Shown here in pieces: positions 45,436 through 56,966 of a stretch of 64,000 nt of DNA. Where the stretch lies: positions 1,798,001 to 1,862,000 of the forward strand of contig BCKT01000002.1 in assembly GCA_003116875.1 (NCBI GenBank). The letters are read 5' to 3'. Below the pieces are notes generated by a model, which worked only from the letters and a program-made list of their open reading frames with translations, made no database searches and was not told where the DNA came from. The translations under genes were made by a program, and so were the position numbers. Each line of letters starts with the position of its first letter. Positions within the stretch are counted from its first letter, which is position 1. The stretch comes from Takashimella koratensis. Taxonomy: Eukaryota > Basidiomycota > Tremellomycetes > Trichosporonales > Tetragoniomycetaceae.

Positions 45436-47445
45436 ATGGCCCTCCCACCCAACTCAGGAGGTTCTGGGACGACCGCTGGGACGATTAAATTCAACGGGTA
45501 CGATGTCGGTCCACACGACAGTATCTTTGGCAACCTTTCATCCTTCTTTGCTCGCGCTCGGAATGGACAACTTGCTGCTGCTCAAGTCGGCTCAGTACGT
45601 ACATCTCACGAAACTCCCATCAACCTAGCTGACAAACACGCTCGTAGTTGCGGAGTGCCATGTACGCCCGGATCATGGATATCGTCACGATCAACGCTCG
45701 AATGGGTCATCCCAACCCTTTGCTCGACATTCCGGACATGTTGGATCCAACTAAACCGTTCGGCCAGATGCCGCCAATCGTTGATGAAGCGACGTTTCGG
45801 TTACGGCTGACCGAAGCCATCGCTGCGACGGCGGGCATCGTGGCGGATCCAGGATACACAGCGGCGGTCTCGGCGGTTGCGAAAAGAACGCAACGGCCCG
45901 CCCAACCGACACAACAACAGGGTGTCGGTACGCCCGTCGCTGGACCGAGCACACCGGGCGCTGTACCTTCTCCCGCATTAGTTCCTATCTCGACGCCACC
46001 GCAGCCAATCGCGACGCCTGTGCAGCAGCAGCAGCAAGCACCACCACCGCCGATGCCTGCCCCAAGCGCGCCCGTGGGACTGGGATTCACCGGCTCGCCC
46101 GCGCCAGTCGCAGGGATAACAGATAACACTGCTAGCCCCGTGCCGACCGCGAATCAGGCGCAAATGTCGGCGGCGAATCGAGCTCAGCTATCCGCCGCGG
46201 CGGTGCACCAGATGGCGGCTGCCAAGGGGTTGATGCATGTCACAGAGTTGACTCGGATCTCGCGAATGAAAGTTGGGGATAGAGATCAGTTGTTGAATGC
46301 AGTGAGTGATGTGGTCCACCTTCCACACCGTCTACCCGACCTCACCTTCCTTTTCTCCTGCCCCTCCCCTCTGAAATATATCTACTTCTCCGTCCTCCTC
46401 TTTCCTTCTTCCCTTCTTCTCTCAACTTACCACGTCCCACCCAGGACCCCGCGCTCAAAGCAAACTACGAGAAAACAATGAACTACTTCCGACTAGTTCA
46501 ACAACAAAAAGCTGCTCAAAGTCGTGCCCAAGCCTCAGCCGCCGCATCCGGTTCTCAACCACCTTCTCTCACTTCGACGCCCACGATGACTCCTGGCCCC
46601 GTTACGACTCCTTCTTTCCCTACCATATCCACACCTGTACCTCCTTCGATCCCGTCCACACCTCCTACTCAAATATCCTCGGCTGCTTCGGGACTCGCTG
46701 CACCTACGACTACTTTAGAACCACCTAGCGCTTCGTCCGCAATCACTACACCTTCTTCCTCCCAGCCTACGCCAGAGACCAAACCGACCATCCCGACCCC
46801 TACTCTACCTGCTCTCCCACTCACCTCGGCTACTCCTGCACAACCATCCACCTCGACACCTACAACGGCTAGACCATCACCCGTCGTCGCGGCAGCACCA
46901 GCTCCAGTGGCGCGACCACCTCGACCCGCACCCCCACCCGAGACTCCGGGCGCACGAGTCAAGCGCAAGATCAACGAGTACCTCGCGGAGCAAGCACCCG
47001 AGTTGACATTCGAGGTGGGCGCGGATGATGTGAGTTAGCTTAAGCACCAATGATTTTTAGGGGGAAGCTGACCAAAACGCTGTTCAGATCCTCACCCAAG
47101 TGTTGGACTCCTTCCTCGACCGTGTGGCGACAGATACCGTGCGCATGGCCGTGCACCGTAAATCAGACCGTGTGGAGACGAGGGATATCGCTTATGTCTT
47201 GGGTACGTCCACGACTCCTCCCCTTTCTCTTCTGACACTCTCACCCTGTCTTCTCCTCCTGGCTCTGCGAATCTCGCCTTTTCCTTCCTTCCTGATGTAT
47301 CGCTGACTCTTCCATAGACAGCCAATACGACCTAGTCGTACCTGGATTCAACGCGGCAGTTCCAAAACGCGTTCACCTCGAGCCTGAGGGGAGACGAGGG
47401 CGCGTGGTGGCTCCTCGTACTCGACAGAAGGAAGATGACGCGTAG
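45436..47445 (+). CDS. TAF12: TFIID/SAGA subunit TAF12
   Basis: Exons 45436-45594, 45648-46301, 46445-47029, 47088-47202 and 47318-47445 give 546 residues. The histone fold is C-terminal, at about 415-500: RVKRKINEYLAEQAPELTFE, DDILTQVLDSFLDRVATDTV, RMAVHRKSDRVETRDIAYVL, then YDLVVPGF, the usual TAF12 ending. The N-terminal 400 residues are Ala/Pro/Gln/Thr-rich with a poly-Gln stretch (VQQQQQAPPP), as in other fungal TAF12 proteins. TAF12 pairs with TAF4 in TFIID and with Ada1 in SAGA; Sgf73, another SAGA subunit, is encoded 20 kb away. Introns are 53-143 nt. Confidence 0.9.
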
Positions 47446-47808
47446 GGTATCGGGCAACGAGGGTGTCAGGAGACGACGCAGGTTGGGAATCTCGGCCAAG
47501 GGAAGACGAAGTCAAGTCAAGACGAGAATTGTGAAGACAAGAGAGAGACGACGAATTCATGTTGTATAGTATGCACCAAGGTGCCATGTCCTACAGCGTT
47601 GGGGTGTCCCGGGGGGTTACTGACGAGACAACCAAGAGACTGAGACTGAGGACCGATCCTTTGGCTCTCTGTGGATTGATTGATCTGCCAACCTCTCGAG
47701 TATCATGAACGAGCTGCCGCAACGAGTCTTCATTCGCTGCCACATTGACTGCCACAACGAGCACGCCATACGCTGCCTTCGACGACATCCTTTTTGGTGA
47801 AGAGGTGA
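47446..47808. other. Promoter region of the next orphan gene
   Basis: Contains the first copy of a sequence repeated near 49496 (listed separately). No gene seen. Confidence 0.4.
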
Positions 47809-47900
47809 ATGTCCAACCTGGTCAACTTTTGGGAGGAGAGAGGGGTTTATCAACCTCCCCCTCGCCCCCTCTTTCCCCCCACACTCCCTCTTTCGCCCAC
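47753..47900. repeat. Duplicated upstream segment, copy A
   Basis: CGAGCACGCCATACGCTGCCTTCGA-type start, then a 'GTCAACTTTTGGGAGGAGAG' block and a CT/CCCCCT tract. The same elements recur in order at 49496-49675. Confidence 0.6.
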
Positions 47901-48771
47901 TTTCTCAATCCACTCGCAACACTCGGACCACTTGCAATACTGCCTCGATCTTTTCAGACCTCGATCCATCAACCGACCCAGATGGCTTCTACAGATTCCC
48001 AGCATCATCATCAGGCCTCTGCAAACGACCAATGCGTCCCAACTCGTTCCGGTGAATCGACTGATCTCGGCCGCCTTGTCAGTCACTTCAGGCATGATGG
48101 TTGTCGACCCAGGCCTCGAAGCCGGCAGAGAAGGTCTCGGTCCTCCTCTTCCCTCCTCGTCGTGCAGTTTCTGGCGCGCGAAAAACGGCCGCAAAGAGGC
48201 CCTCGTCATCAAAGACACTTCCCTCAGCCAAGAGGGCTTTTTCTTCACCGTTTACGGTGAAACGAACAGGGATCAAACCCAAAGCTCGAAGTTCCCCTAC
48301 ACGTTTCTGACGCCGAATTTGGGCTGGAAGAAGGGGCAAGATCCAAATTTTCCCCAGGTTCACCACATCTCTGCCCTTCACTTCTCCAAGCCGCGAAAGG
48401 AGTACCTGCCGTCCGCACAACCCCTTTCAATCAAGAGATCGACAAAGGCGTCCGCACGACCCCCCGCAGCCCACATACCGAGTCAGCTGCTGGAGGATGG
48501 CTGGAACTGGGATGAGACAACCTACCACGCCGACGAGGTCCAAGCCGAATACCACTCCTTCGCCACCTCCCGCCATGGCAGGTCTCTCAATGGGTTAATC
48601 AACCCTAAGTCCTCCTACGGCTTCTACGATTTCGACGGCAGCATCCCGAACAATGTCAAGGTGCTCATCCCCTGGACGAAGCTCATCGACGACGAGACCG
48701 TTCTTCGAGACCCCCCTGAATACAAGTGGATCACTCGTGGTCTCCATGGCCCCTTCCAACCCGAGGGCTGA
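47809..48771 (+). CDS. Orphan protein of unknown function
   Basis: An uninterrupted frame of 320 residues. The first ATG (47809) lies inside the duplicated CT-rich segment, so the true start may be ATG 48094 (MMVVDPGLEAGREG; 225 residues). The C-terminal half looks structured: QEGFFFTVYGETNRDQTQSS, FLTPNLGWKKGQDPNFPQVH, EDGWNWDETTYHADEVQAEY, YGFYDFDGSIPNNVKVLIPW, RGLHGPFQPEG. It is rich in Trp, Tyr and Pro, with no signal peptide or membrane helix. I do not recognise it. A long pyrimidine tract follows the stop. Confidence 0.5.
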   Translation: MSNLVNFWEERGVYQPPPRPLFPPTLPLSPTFSIHSQHSDHLQYCLDLFRPRSINRPRWLLQIPSIIIRPLQTTNASQLVPVNRLISAALSVTSGMMVVDPGLEAGREGLGPPLPSSSCSFWRAKNGRKEALVIKDTSLSQEGFFFTVYGETNRDQTQSSKFPYTFLTPNLGWKKGQDPNFPQVHHISALHFSKPRKEYLPSAQPLSIKRSTKASARPPAAHIPSQLLEDGWNWDETTYHADEVQAEYHSFATSRHGRSLNGLINPKSSYGFYDFDGSIPNNVKVLIPWTKLIDDETVLRDPPEYKWITRGLHGPFQPEG

Positions 48772-48935
48772 GTTCCCCTCTGCTTGCTGCTGAGCTTCAA
48801 CAGCTCTCAACCGCCTCGTCGACTTTTTCGTTACTCTCGCGACCTCGACACCCAGAGCTTTTCAACAAGATCTGCGACTTTGATACTTGACTGTTTGTCC
48901 GTCTGTTTGCCTGTCTGACTCCTAATCACTCGCCT

Positions 48936-49080
48936 CTACTTCTCTCCCTCCTCCTCTTTTTCTCCTCACCCTCTCCTCCGCTCTCCTCACCCTCTCTTCT
49001 CCTTTCCTCACCCTCTCGCTTCACCTTCTTCACTCTTTTCACCCTATCTTTCTCTTACTCCTCCCTCTCTCTCTTCCACA
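48936..49080. repeat. Pyrimidine tract
   Basis: About 145 bp almost purely C and T on the plus strand (CTCACCCTCTC-type units). Such a tract often marks a fungal core promoter, or could form triplex DNA. No coding gene directly follows. Confidence 0.7.
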
Positions 49081-49495
49081 AGGGCCGGCCGTTCCCCTTT
49101 GGTACTACGTCATTCAGATGTGCTCACCCATATGTGATGGTACAAAGTCTTGACATATTGAACAGTGGACATTTGTTAGAGCGGAGGGATGAACAAGGTG
49201 AAGCTACTCAGGGTCCCGGGAAGACTCTGCAGCACTGGGTGAAGGATAACGAGAGTATAATATTCGACCAGGAGAAGTTCCTCTGGCTAGCTACTGCAGT
49301 TCTTAGACCAGCAAAATGATAAAGACGAAAGTGACAAGTTCAAAATGTATACTTATCGCTCCACCACCACGGTGGCAAGTCCTACGGCTGTGTACGGTGA
49401 AATATGATTATTGACGCTTGGTCGGTAGACGACTGATCAGTCCTCGGTACGGAGACGCTTAACTCCTGCCACGACACGCCGCAACCAAATTTGTC

Positions 49496-49675
49496 CCCGC
49501 GAGCACGTCATGCGCTGCCTTCGAGGATGGAGGCTTGATCCTTTGAGGATCCTTTGAGGGCAAGAGCTGAGTGTCCGACTCCAATTTGGTCGACTTTTTG
49601 GGGAGAGGGGAGGAGGGGTTCATCATCCTCCCCCTCTCCCCCTCTCCCCCTCTCCCCAATTTTTCCCTCTACTTC
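49496..49675. repeat. Duplicated upstream segment, copy B
   Basis: Shares CGAGCACGTCATGCGCTGCC, TTTGGTCGACTTTTTGGGG and a long CCCCCTCT tract, in the same order as 47753-47900. A short internal repeat (GATCCTTTGAG twice) is unique to this copy. Confidence 0.6.
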
Positions 49676-50151
49676 ATCATCTATAGCCTCTCGTTGCGCG
49701 TGCATCACCCCCACTCCCCAACACCGCTTTCACACTTTCGTCGACACTTTCACACTTTTCATCACGGGAAGGCGGAGACCGACTCGGAGCTTCTTCCTGA
49801 AGCCGGAATGCCAGCTGTGGACAACCCCACTTTCGCACTCGCACCCGCCGCACACACAGCCGGTTCGTCGACTGGAGGGAGGGGAGGTGACTCCTCATCT
49901 TACCTTTCTGTTGTCATGAATGGTCCCCCTTCAACCTGACCCACTCCGTTTGATTCCGTCGCCACTGTCGTTCCCGTCTTCAACTCGTTTGCAATCCACT
50001 GCCTCGGTCGGTTCTCGATCCGTCCGAACCGCTCTTCTCGATACTTTCGCAGTGTTCGTTCCTCGCCTCAGGTTTACGTTCGTACTGCTATATCAAACCA
50101 CCACATCTCGATTTGCTTTGTGATATCTACCACCCTCCCCTCTCACTCCCT

Positions 50152-50330
50152 TCCAAATTCCATTGATCCTATCTATCGCCTGTTTCATGACCAACCTCCA
50201 CTCACCCTCGTCCAAATTCCATTGATACTATTTATCGCCTGTTATATGACCACGCTCCACTCACTCCCATCCAAAGTCCATTGATCCTATCTATCTCCTT
50301 GTCTATACCCACCCTCCAGTGTCTGCATTC
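50152..50330. repeat. Minisatellite, three ~59-bp units
   Basis: TCCAAATTCCATTGATCCTA begins at 50152, recurs at 50211 and, as TCCAAAGTCCATTGATCCTA, at 50270. Each is followed by TCTATCGCCTG and CTCCACTCAC-like sequence; the third unit is partial. Confidence 0.85.
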
Positions 50331-50685
50331 ACTCGGTTCCCTCGTTACTTTCTCCTTTCTATCCTCCTTCCCAATGTTCAAATCACCGCAAACCAATTTT
50401 CCATCACTTTGATGCAGCTGCATTCCGATATCGTTTCCAATCACGGATGCTAAGAGTAGACAGAGAAGACCAATTGAGACCGAGAGAAACCCTAGGTTTG
50501 AGCGAAAAATATACGAGCGAGGAAACTATCAAAAAGAACGGCAGGACGGAGACGTCGTTGCGATAACGTAAAAAGCAAAAGACGTGAAAAAACGAAACGA
50601 AAGGGACAGGAAACAGAATAACAATCTAGAACAGCCCGGGTATGACTAGAGTGAAGGCTTTGATGTTTCGCGGTTAAGGAATTGG

Positions 50686-53494
50686 CTAACCGATTAGACG
50701 ACGCCATAGTTCGCGACCGGGTTCCTGACCGACGACTTCGCGTTTACCTATCGCGATCACCTGACCATTCTCGACCATCTCCGCGACGATGGTTCCGTAC
50801 CTCCCTGGTGTACCAGACGACAATGGTCTTTGACCCGTGGGTGCGGTACTTGGTCCCGTCTGGACATGAGATCCGAACCCTAGACCCTGGACTGAACCCT
50901 GTCCACCCTGTCCAAAGGCGGCGGCACCCTGTGTTGAACCCGAGTGGGAGGACGAAGGGTTCGGGACGTGCGTGTCGAGAGGGACGGTAGAGAGAAGGTC
51001 GTGTACGTTTCGCAAGTACGCTTGGGCCGTAGGGAGGGACATGATCGGTTTGTGTGAGAGGGTGGTGGTTAAGGAGACAATATGCGCGACGGCGAGGCCG
51101 AGTAAAGGTCGGTAGAGTGGGTAAGAGCTGTGGATTAGTGAAGAACAAAGAGGGACTCACTATGACAATGTACGTCGAAGCTCGAGAGAGTTGAGAGTGT
51201 CAATGACGGCGTAAGCGGCGTCACGAGCACGTTCGAGCTGCTGGTACCCTTCATGCGACCTTGCCATGGCCTCCCATACTTGAGCCGCGGCGAGTGGAAC
51301 GGGGGACGCCGTGTAAAGGATCGCGTATTGCAGTTGGAGCGTCATGATTCTGAGATCAGCAAAAGTAAAGGGGATTACTCACGGGTCGTTCCTGACATGA
51401 TTCGATGACCATTTTTCCCATTTTGGTCCACACGTCTTCCACAACTCGATAGGTCGTCGTGCGAGTCCGTCACGCCCATTGTCCGAGACTGCGGATCCCG
51501 AGCCTGTGATGGAAGGTGGAGCCAGACCCGACTCGCTTCGCTCAGACGGCGATTCTCTACCCTCGGACAACGACTCGAGCTCGGCGCTGATCGCGGCTCG
51601 ATTTGTACGATGAGAGTGGAAGACTTCACAGAGTAGCTCCGAGTACTCCAACCATGCAAGCAGTTTCGAGTCACGGTCTCGCATTGCCGGGTCGGTCGGG
51701 GTCGCCGAGTTGGTCTTGTCCCTCCATCCAGGTACAAGTTGTTCAGTGACGACCGGTGCGTTGAAATCGGGAAGTTGTGTCCTAAAGTTAGTTTCGATCG
51801 GAATCAAAACTCACAATTGGTCCATAATCGCAAGACAGATCCATTCACGCCATTCATCGTGAGAACGCCGAGGCCCAAAGACACGATCAATCGAGAGGTT
51901 TCGCGCATTTCCAATTGCCAAGCAAGCCAACGAAGGGTCATTGGTCCAAGTTCTATGGTCAGTCAAGTCTTTACAACAACCTACGCATAAATCCCGAGTG
52001 CGCGAATTTCTTCAAGAGACCACTCTGCCCTCTCCCCGACCAGCCGTCCAATTTCCGCCGAGACCCCAGAAGACCACTCGTCTAGCTCAGCTCGATGTTC
52101 GACCAAGACTCTCCGACCGAGTAAAGAGATCACCGCACGGGGTAAACCGGGAGTATCTCGGAGACCAGGTAGCCATGGGGCGTGTGGCCATACTCGAGAT
52201 GTGTACGCCTCGACGACAGCGTCAGGGACGGGCGCGGTTGTGATCTGGCCATGGCCCGAGCCCGGTCGGTAGGAGGTGGACGCGCGGGAGGATCGCCGGG
52301 GGATCGCAAAGGAAATGTCTTGTTGGATGGTGAGGAGGGATTGTTGGATGGAAGCAAGGGTGGAGAGGTTGGTGAGTTGCGGTTGCATCCCACGGATCAT
52401 GGATTCGAGAGAGCGGAGACGGTTGTCGAGGGATGATGATTGGGGCGGTGGAGGCGCGGATTGAGGTGTGGGAGGTCGAGCGACGGTTGGAGGTGCAAAC
52501 ATCGGTGCGGGTGGGTGGTATCCCGAGACCGATGGTGCTGGTGTCGGCATACCCGGAGAGTGCGGTCGTGGTGGTGGGAACGGGGAAGCGAGGATCCCCA
52601 TTGGTTGAGGTTGAGGTGGCGGCATTGGTTCTCGAACGGCTTCTCGCATGCGGCTATGGCTAGGTGGTGGGCCATGTGCAGGGGACATGACGGGGATAGG
52701 TGGACCTGGCCCAAACTCGGGTGGTGGACGGGAAGTTATGGGTGGAGCCGGTGATGGACCGGTTGGGTAGAATGATGGCCCGGTCGGGGTCCCAGGTCGG
52801 CCTGATGATAATGACCCGGTATAGAAATGGGAGACCCGGGCGGGTTGTGCGGACATGGATTTGGGTCGAGATCGGGGTTCAAAGATGCATTGGACACCGG
52901 CTTGACGACATCCTCGGCACGGGACTACGGTGGGGCCGTCGCATTTCATCCTAGGGTCAGTGAAGAACAGATTCAGACTCACTTTTGCCGTCTACATCTT
53001 GTGCACGCCATCATGGATCGTGGCGCACGATTAGATGTATCCCGGGTGAAGACCATACCCAAATCCTCGTCGTGCCTGTCATCCTTTGGGGAGAGGGATT
53101 CGGGGATTGACGGTGACCTTGCATCCATGGACCGACGCGACTCGTGGCCGCGTGGGTGCCATTGGGATGTCCATCCTGCGGAGGATGGACCGGGACCGGC
53201 GGCGGCGGAGGGACCGGGTGCGTAGTTGAATCCCGGGTTGGAAGGGACGGGCGCAGGGAGGGTGAGTCGATGAGTGGTGGAGGAAGGGGAAGTAGGGAGG
53301 CCAGAAGTAGAAGAGGTAAGTGGGGGGATTCGGGAGGAGGAAGGGGTGATGGAGTCGCTAGGGGAGAGGGAGCCGATCGACGAGGAGCGTCGGCGCTTGG
53401 CCGAATGTTGTGGAGGCACTGTCGGGGTTAGTATGTGGTGAGGAGGGAGAGGAGGACAAGGTAAAATTGCCACGGTACCAAGGGAAGACTCACT
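50686..53494 (-). CDS. Zn2Cys6 transcription factor
   Basis: Coding pieces 53494, 53418-52983, 52950-51985, 51952-51815, 51781-51383, 51349-51161 and 51127-50686 total 856 residues. The start codon appears split: A at 53494, TG at 53418-53417, giving MPPQHSAKRRRSSSIGSLSP. The binuclear cluster is assembled across a splice (CTRCRRQKMKCDG, then CRGCRQAGVQC: C-x2-C-x6-C-x8-C-x2-C-x6-C). A Pro-rich stretch and a coiled segment (LDNRLRSLESMIRGMQPQL) follow, then the middle homology/regulatory region typical of the class. Six introns: 75 nt for the first, 32-33 nt for the other five. Target genes unknown. An initiator further upstream cannot be excluded, but its frame hits a stop. Confidence 0.8.
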
Positions 53495-54060
53495 CGCGGC
53501 GTCTGGATGACCTCCTAGGCTTCGCTCTCGACACCCTCGGTTCTACACAACTCGTGTGCTCCTTGTGACGATGGGGATTCAAGGTTGTTTCGGGGGTTGA
53601 GTCGGATGTGGAGGAGGGTACGATCGGGAATTGGTGGTAATTGCAGATTGTTGGCGATATCCGATGGTGCATTCGAAAGAAGAAGAGAAGGGAGTTGGGT
53701 GAGAAGTGTCGAGCGACAGGTTTGAGGTGGCGATGGCGATGTTGTTTGCGCTAGCGATGAACGCTCTTGGGACGAGGTTTAAGGAGGTAGATGGTTGCCA
53801 GAGTGTGGATTTGGTTTGCCGAAAGGGCGTGGACGGAGGGATAGACGGTAGGATCCGGGAAAGGATCCGGAGGGCGGAGGGGGCGGAGGGGGTGGAGGGG
53901 ACCAAGGGGCTAGACTGAGGGTGGATCAACGTGACACACGCCGTGTCCGGTACGGTCGGGAGTCCCGGTCGATCTCGAGCAGAAAGAGGCGCTCAAAGGG
54001 CGCGGCGTCGGCGTCTTGACGAGGGATACACTAGCGATGTGTATGATACACAGGATACGC

Positions 54061-54107
54061 ACACACAGCACACACACACACACACTCACACACACACACA
54101 CACACAC
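54061..54107. repeat. (CA)n microsatellite
   Basis: About 47 bp of CA repeats with two interruptions. Confidence 0.9.
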
Positions 54108-56511
54108 GTCGTGTATAGCTCTCCGCTCGCTATCCTTTCCTTTCCCTTGCCCTTCTTATCCCCTTCCTTTGAACTGCACGCCTTCCTTTGACCCTGTCAG
54201 TCTCCCTCCTTTCCTCCGCCGTGTCCCCGTCTCGTGCGTTGGACACCTCTTTGCCTTCTAATCCCTCCTTTGCACTGCTCCGTCGCTCACAATAGCCTCG
54301 CCGATAGTATCGCCGTCGGATGATGTCGAGCTCGGGTCGCCTGTCTTTGCCCGTGTCCGTCTAATCACTACTCCTCCTTTGGCTTTATTGGTCGATCAAA
54401 TGGGATAGAAGAACAAGGCAATCACGGGCACCTGCTAAGATCGCCTAATGCTTTGATGAATCAACCCTTTCGATACACCGCACTCCGCCTGCCTCCGAAT
54501 GCTACACAACTCGTCGCCGTTTCTCGTCTTGGCGTCTACCGTCGGCCGTATCACTGCGGTGTTTTCCTCCCAGGCGCCTGGTCGTATTATGGAAGCGACC
54601 CGGGGGTCGGTCCTTTTGCGTGGGTCCGTGTGAAAATAAGATGGACACAACGGTCTGATGATGGAGGGAATGAGTATAGGTGAGATGGAAAAGAGTTGGG
54701 CGTGAGAGAAGTGCGTACCTTGTCAAAGTTTCCCCCCCTCCTTTGCCCCCTCGACTGTGAGTCTCGTCTTCACAGTGCTAGCGTGACCCTCGTTTCCAAA
54801 GAAACCACCCTCACCCTCGATAAAGAGCCTGGCTGGACTTTGCGTAAAACGACAGCTCCCCGTTTTCCAGCGCCGGTTCCTCTCCTCTCAGCCTCTTGCG
54901 ATGAAGACCCCTTATTCCGGTAATCGATATCGTACAATACTGCTTTGGTCGTCGTCAAGGTGAACCTACGGAGGTACCTTAATTCTCAATGTGCTCTGTT
55001 TAGATCGTCGTGACCGGGACAGGCGTTGATGGACCTAGTCCACCAGGGTCCGGACCGATCGTGTAAGAAGTCGAGGATGACAGATCCCTCGTACAAATTT
55101 GGTCGCTCGCTTCAGCGTCGAGGTCGGTGGCGCGGGAGGATCAAAAGGCGGTCCGGTCGCGATGGGTGATGTAGCCAAGCTGACCTAAGGGTCTGATCGT
55201 GTGGGAGACCGCGTCCCTGGTTGTGCTTCCCGGCGGGAAAGGTGAGTTGAGTCTAGGTCCAGAGTTTCCAAGAGAGAGAGGCTAGGATACGGGACGGTGG
55301 TGAGGAGGGTTGGATGTGGGGCGCGCGGGGGTGGGTAAAGCTCACTCGAGTGATGCAAGGAGGTTTACTCTTCACCATGCTTATGTTTGGATGCAGAGGG
55401 GTCTTTTGACCGGGGAAACGGGGAGTACGAGTGCAGGGAGCGGGAACGATGCATTGGTAGCGTCAAGTGGAAAGAGTGGACATAGAGTGCGTGGGTGTGG
55501 TGAGGTGAGAACCAATGAGTGGCGTCTGGGTCCAGGGTCCAAAGCACCTGGGGATTTCGGCAAGGGTACGAGGAAGAAAGCGCCTAGCGGATTTTATTTT
55601 CGTTAGTTTATTGTTCCCGAGAGGGGAAGGGGGTTGGGTGAAAGAGCGCGCGAGGTGCGGAGGGATGCTGGCAGACAGGGATGGACCCCGGGAACCTGAG
55701 TAACCATGTTGCCAGCAGTTGAAGATGAATCCCATGCGCGATTGAGTTTACAATGTCTCAGAGATAAAGGGTGTCTCAAGAGGCGCCGGGAAAGCCCAGG
55801 GTTTACGGCGCAAATTGTTCATGTTGGAACCAATGTCTGCGGAAACGGATGCAGCGGAATTGGATGTATTTGGGTTTGACCCGTAAGCATTGTGACGGTC
55901 CGCTCTCGAGGCAGCGTCGTTGATCGCCTCCGATCCGCTCGTCTTTGGTCGTCATCTCCATCGCAATGGTTCCTGTCGATGACCGTTGGAACCGTTCATG
56001 TGATGCCGTGATCCGCTCTCGTCAATGTTGAATATACTGCAACTACGTACACTCAGAGTGTTCGGACACGCTCTAACCCCTTGATTCCGCTTCAGAGGTG
56101 TCAACCCAAGCCGCCATCGTTGTGCAACCCCACCGGATTTTCTATCCCGATCCCGAACAACTCCCCGTCGCTCCCCCCCCGCTAGGCCGTGCCTGAAATT
56201 CGGTACACCATTGACATCACCTCCCCCCCGTTGTGCGTTCTGCCGTTGTAGCGAAACCTCACCCGTGAATGATTCCTGCACGATCGCTCCACTGCCGAAC
56301 CTGAGCAAGTAGTCGCTACCTTCAATGCTCCCATTGACGACAAGGTCTGCGCTTGGGCTCAATCCCAAACCCGTATCCCCAACCCGTTCTCGACTCTACC
56401 GCTTTCTCCGGACGGGAAATTTTCTTTCCCTGTGGCTGAGACCGGGTGTCTCATAAGTCCTGGTAAGTTTCCCTTGTTCCCGCGCCCAACGACCTGTCTC
56501 ACCTCTTTTAA

Positions 56512-56517
56512 GTATAA
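56512..56517 (+). promoter_or_regulatory. TATA box before a small frame
   Basis: TATAAA 49-54 nt upstream of the ATG at 56566, similar to the secreted-protein promoter spacing. Confidence 0.3.
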
Positions 56518-56565
56518 ATTTGCTACTGTACACTGACCAGCCGTTGCGCCCTCACGTGGAACGGG

Positions 56566-56787
56566 ATGGCGTCGGCGGGACTTCCGGGACCGTCCCGCGA
56601 TCTATCCAAAGATCCCAAAAAAAGATATATCTCTATTCTCGTTCATTTACTGGATTCCATTCAATGCATCCAATGTGGGGCTTACACAATGGTGCATGGA
56701 GCAATCAGTGTCGCCATGCTGGACTTGTATCGGAACCATGACGATAGAGGCGGAACGCGATTTAGTCAAATATATCGGCAGCGGTAG
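56566..56787 (+). CDS. Possible small protein, 73 residues
   Basis: A frame starting MASAGLPGPSRDLSKDPKKR followed by a helix-like, Cys-containing segment (ISILVHLLDSIQCIQCGAYT, MVHGAISVAMLDLYRNHDD). It ends at a stop at 56785. The TATA box at 56512 supports transcription. No family recognised. It may be a chance frame. Confidence 0.22.
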   Translation: MASAGLPGPSRDLSKDPKKRYISILVHLLDSIQCIQCGAYTMVHGAISVAMLDLYRNHDDRGGTRFSQIYRQR

Positions 56788-56966
56788 GTGGGCTTGTGGG
56801 CAAAACCGTTCATTACGCAACTAGCCGAAGAGTCGCGATGCATACACATGACACAATATATAGTCTAGTCTCAACTCTCTACCAGAGAGAGCCCGATCGC
56901 TTCGGTCTACATCCGAGTGCCTTGTTTTTCCCCGATTCACACCGGTCCGTGACCACACTCTCACGA

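Larger units (their letters stand above)
49081..50685. other. 1.6 kb without a firm gene
   Basis: Holds the second copy of the duplicated upstream segment, a possible 60-codon frame at 49137-49319 (MVQSLDILNSGHLLERRDEQ), a 43-codon frame at 49809-49939 (MPAVDNPTFALAPAAHTAGS), and a 59-bp minisatellite. The two frames have proper ATGs but no family support. Confidence 0.35.
53495..56966. other. 3.5 kb gene-poor region
   Basis: Includes the TF leader (GC-rich, 53495-53930), a CA microsatellite, and open frames at 55310-55606 (+) and 55952-56368 (-) without coding character. One small frame at 56566 has a TATA box and is listed separately. Confidence 0.4.

Noticed and set aside
53910..54107. 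Minus-strand frame starting MCVCVCVSVCVCV
   Set aside because: It is only the translation of a CA microsatellite.
55310..55606. 98-codon plus-strand frame
   Set aside because: Gly/Arg/Ser-rich with no start context, splice signal or recognisable motif; likely chance in GC-rich DNA.
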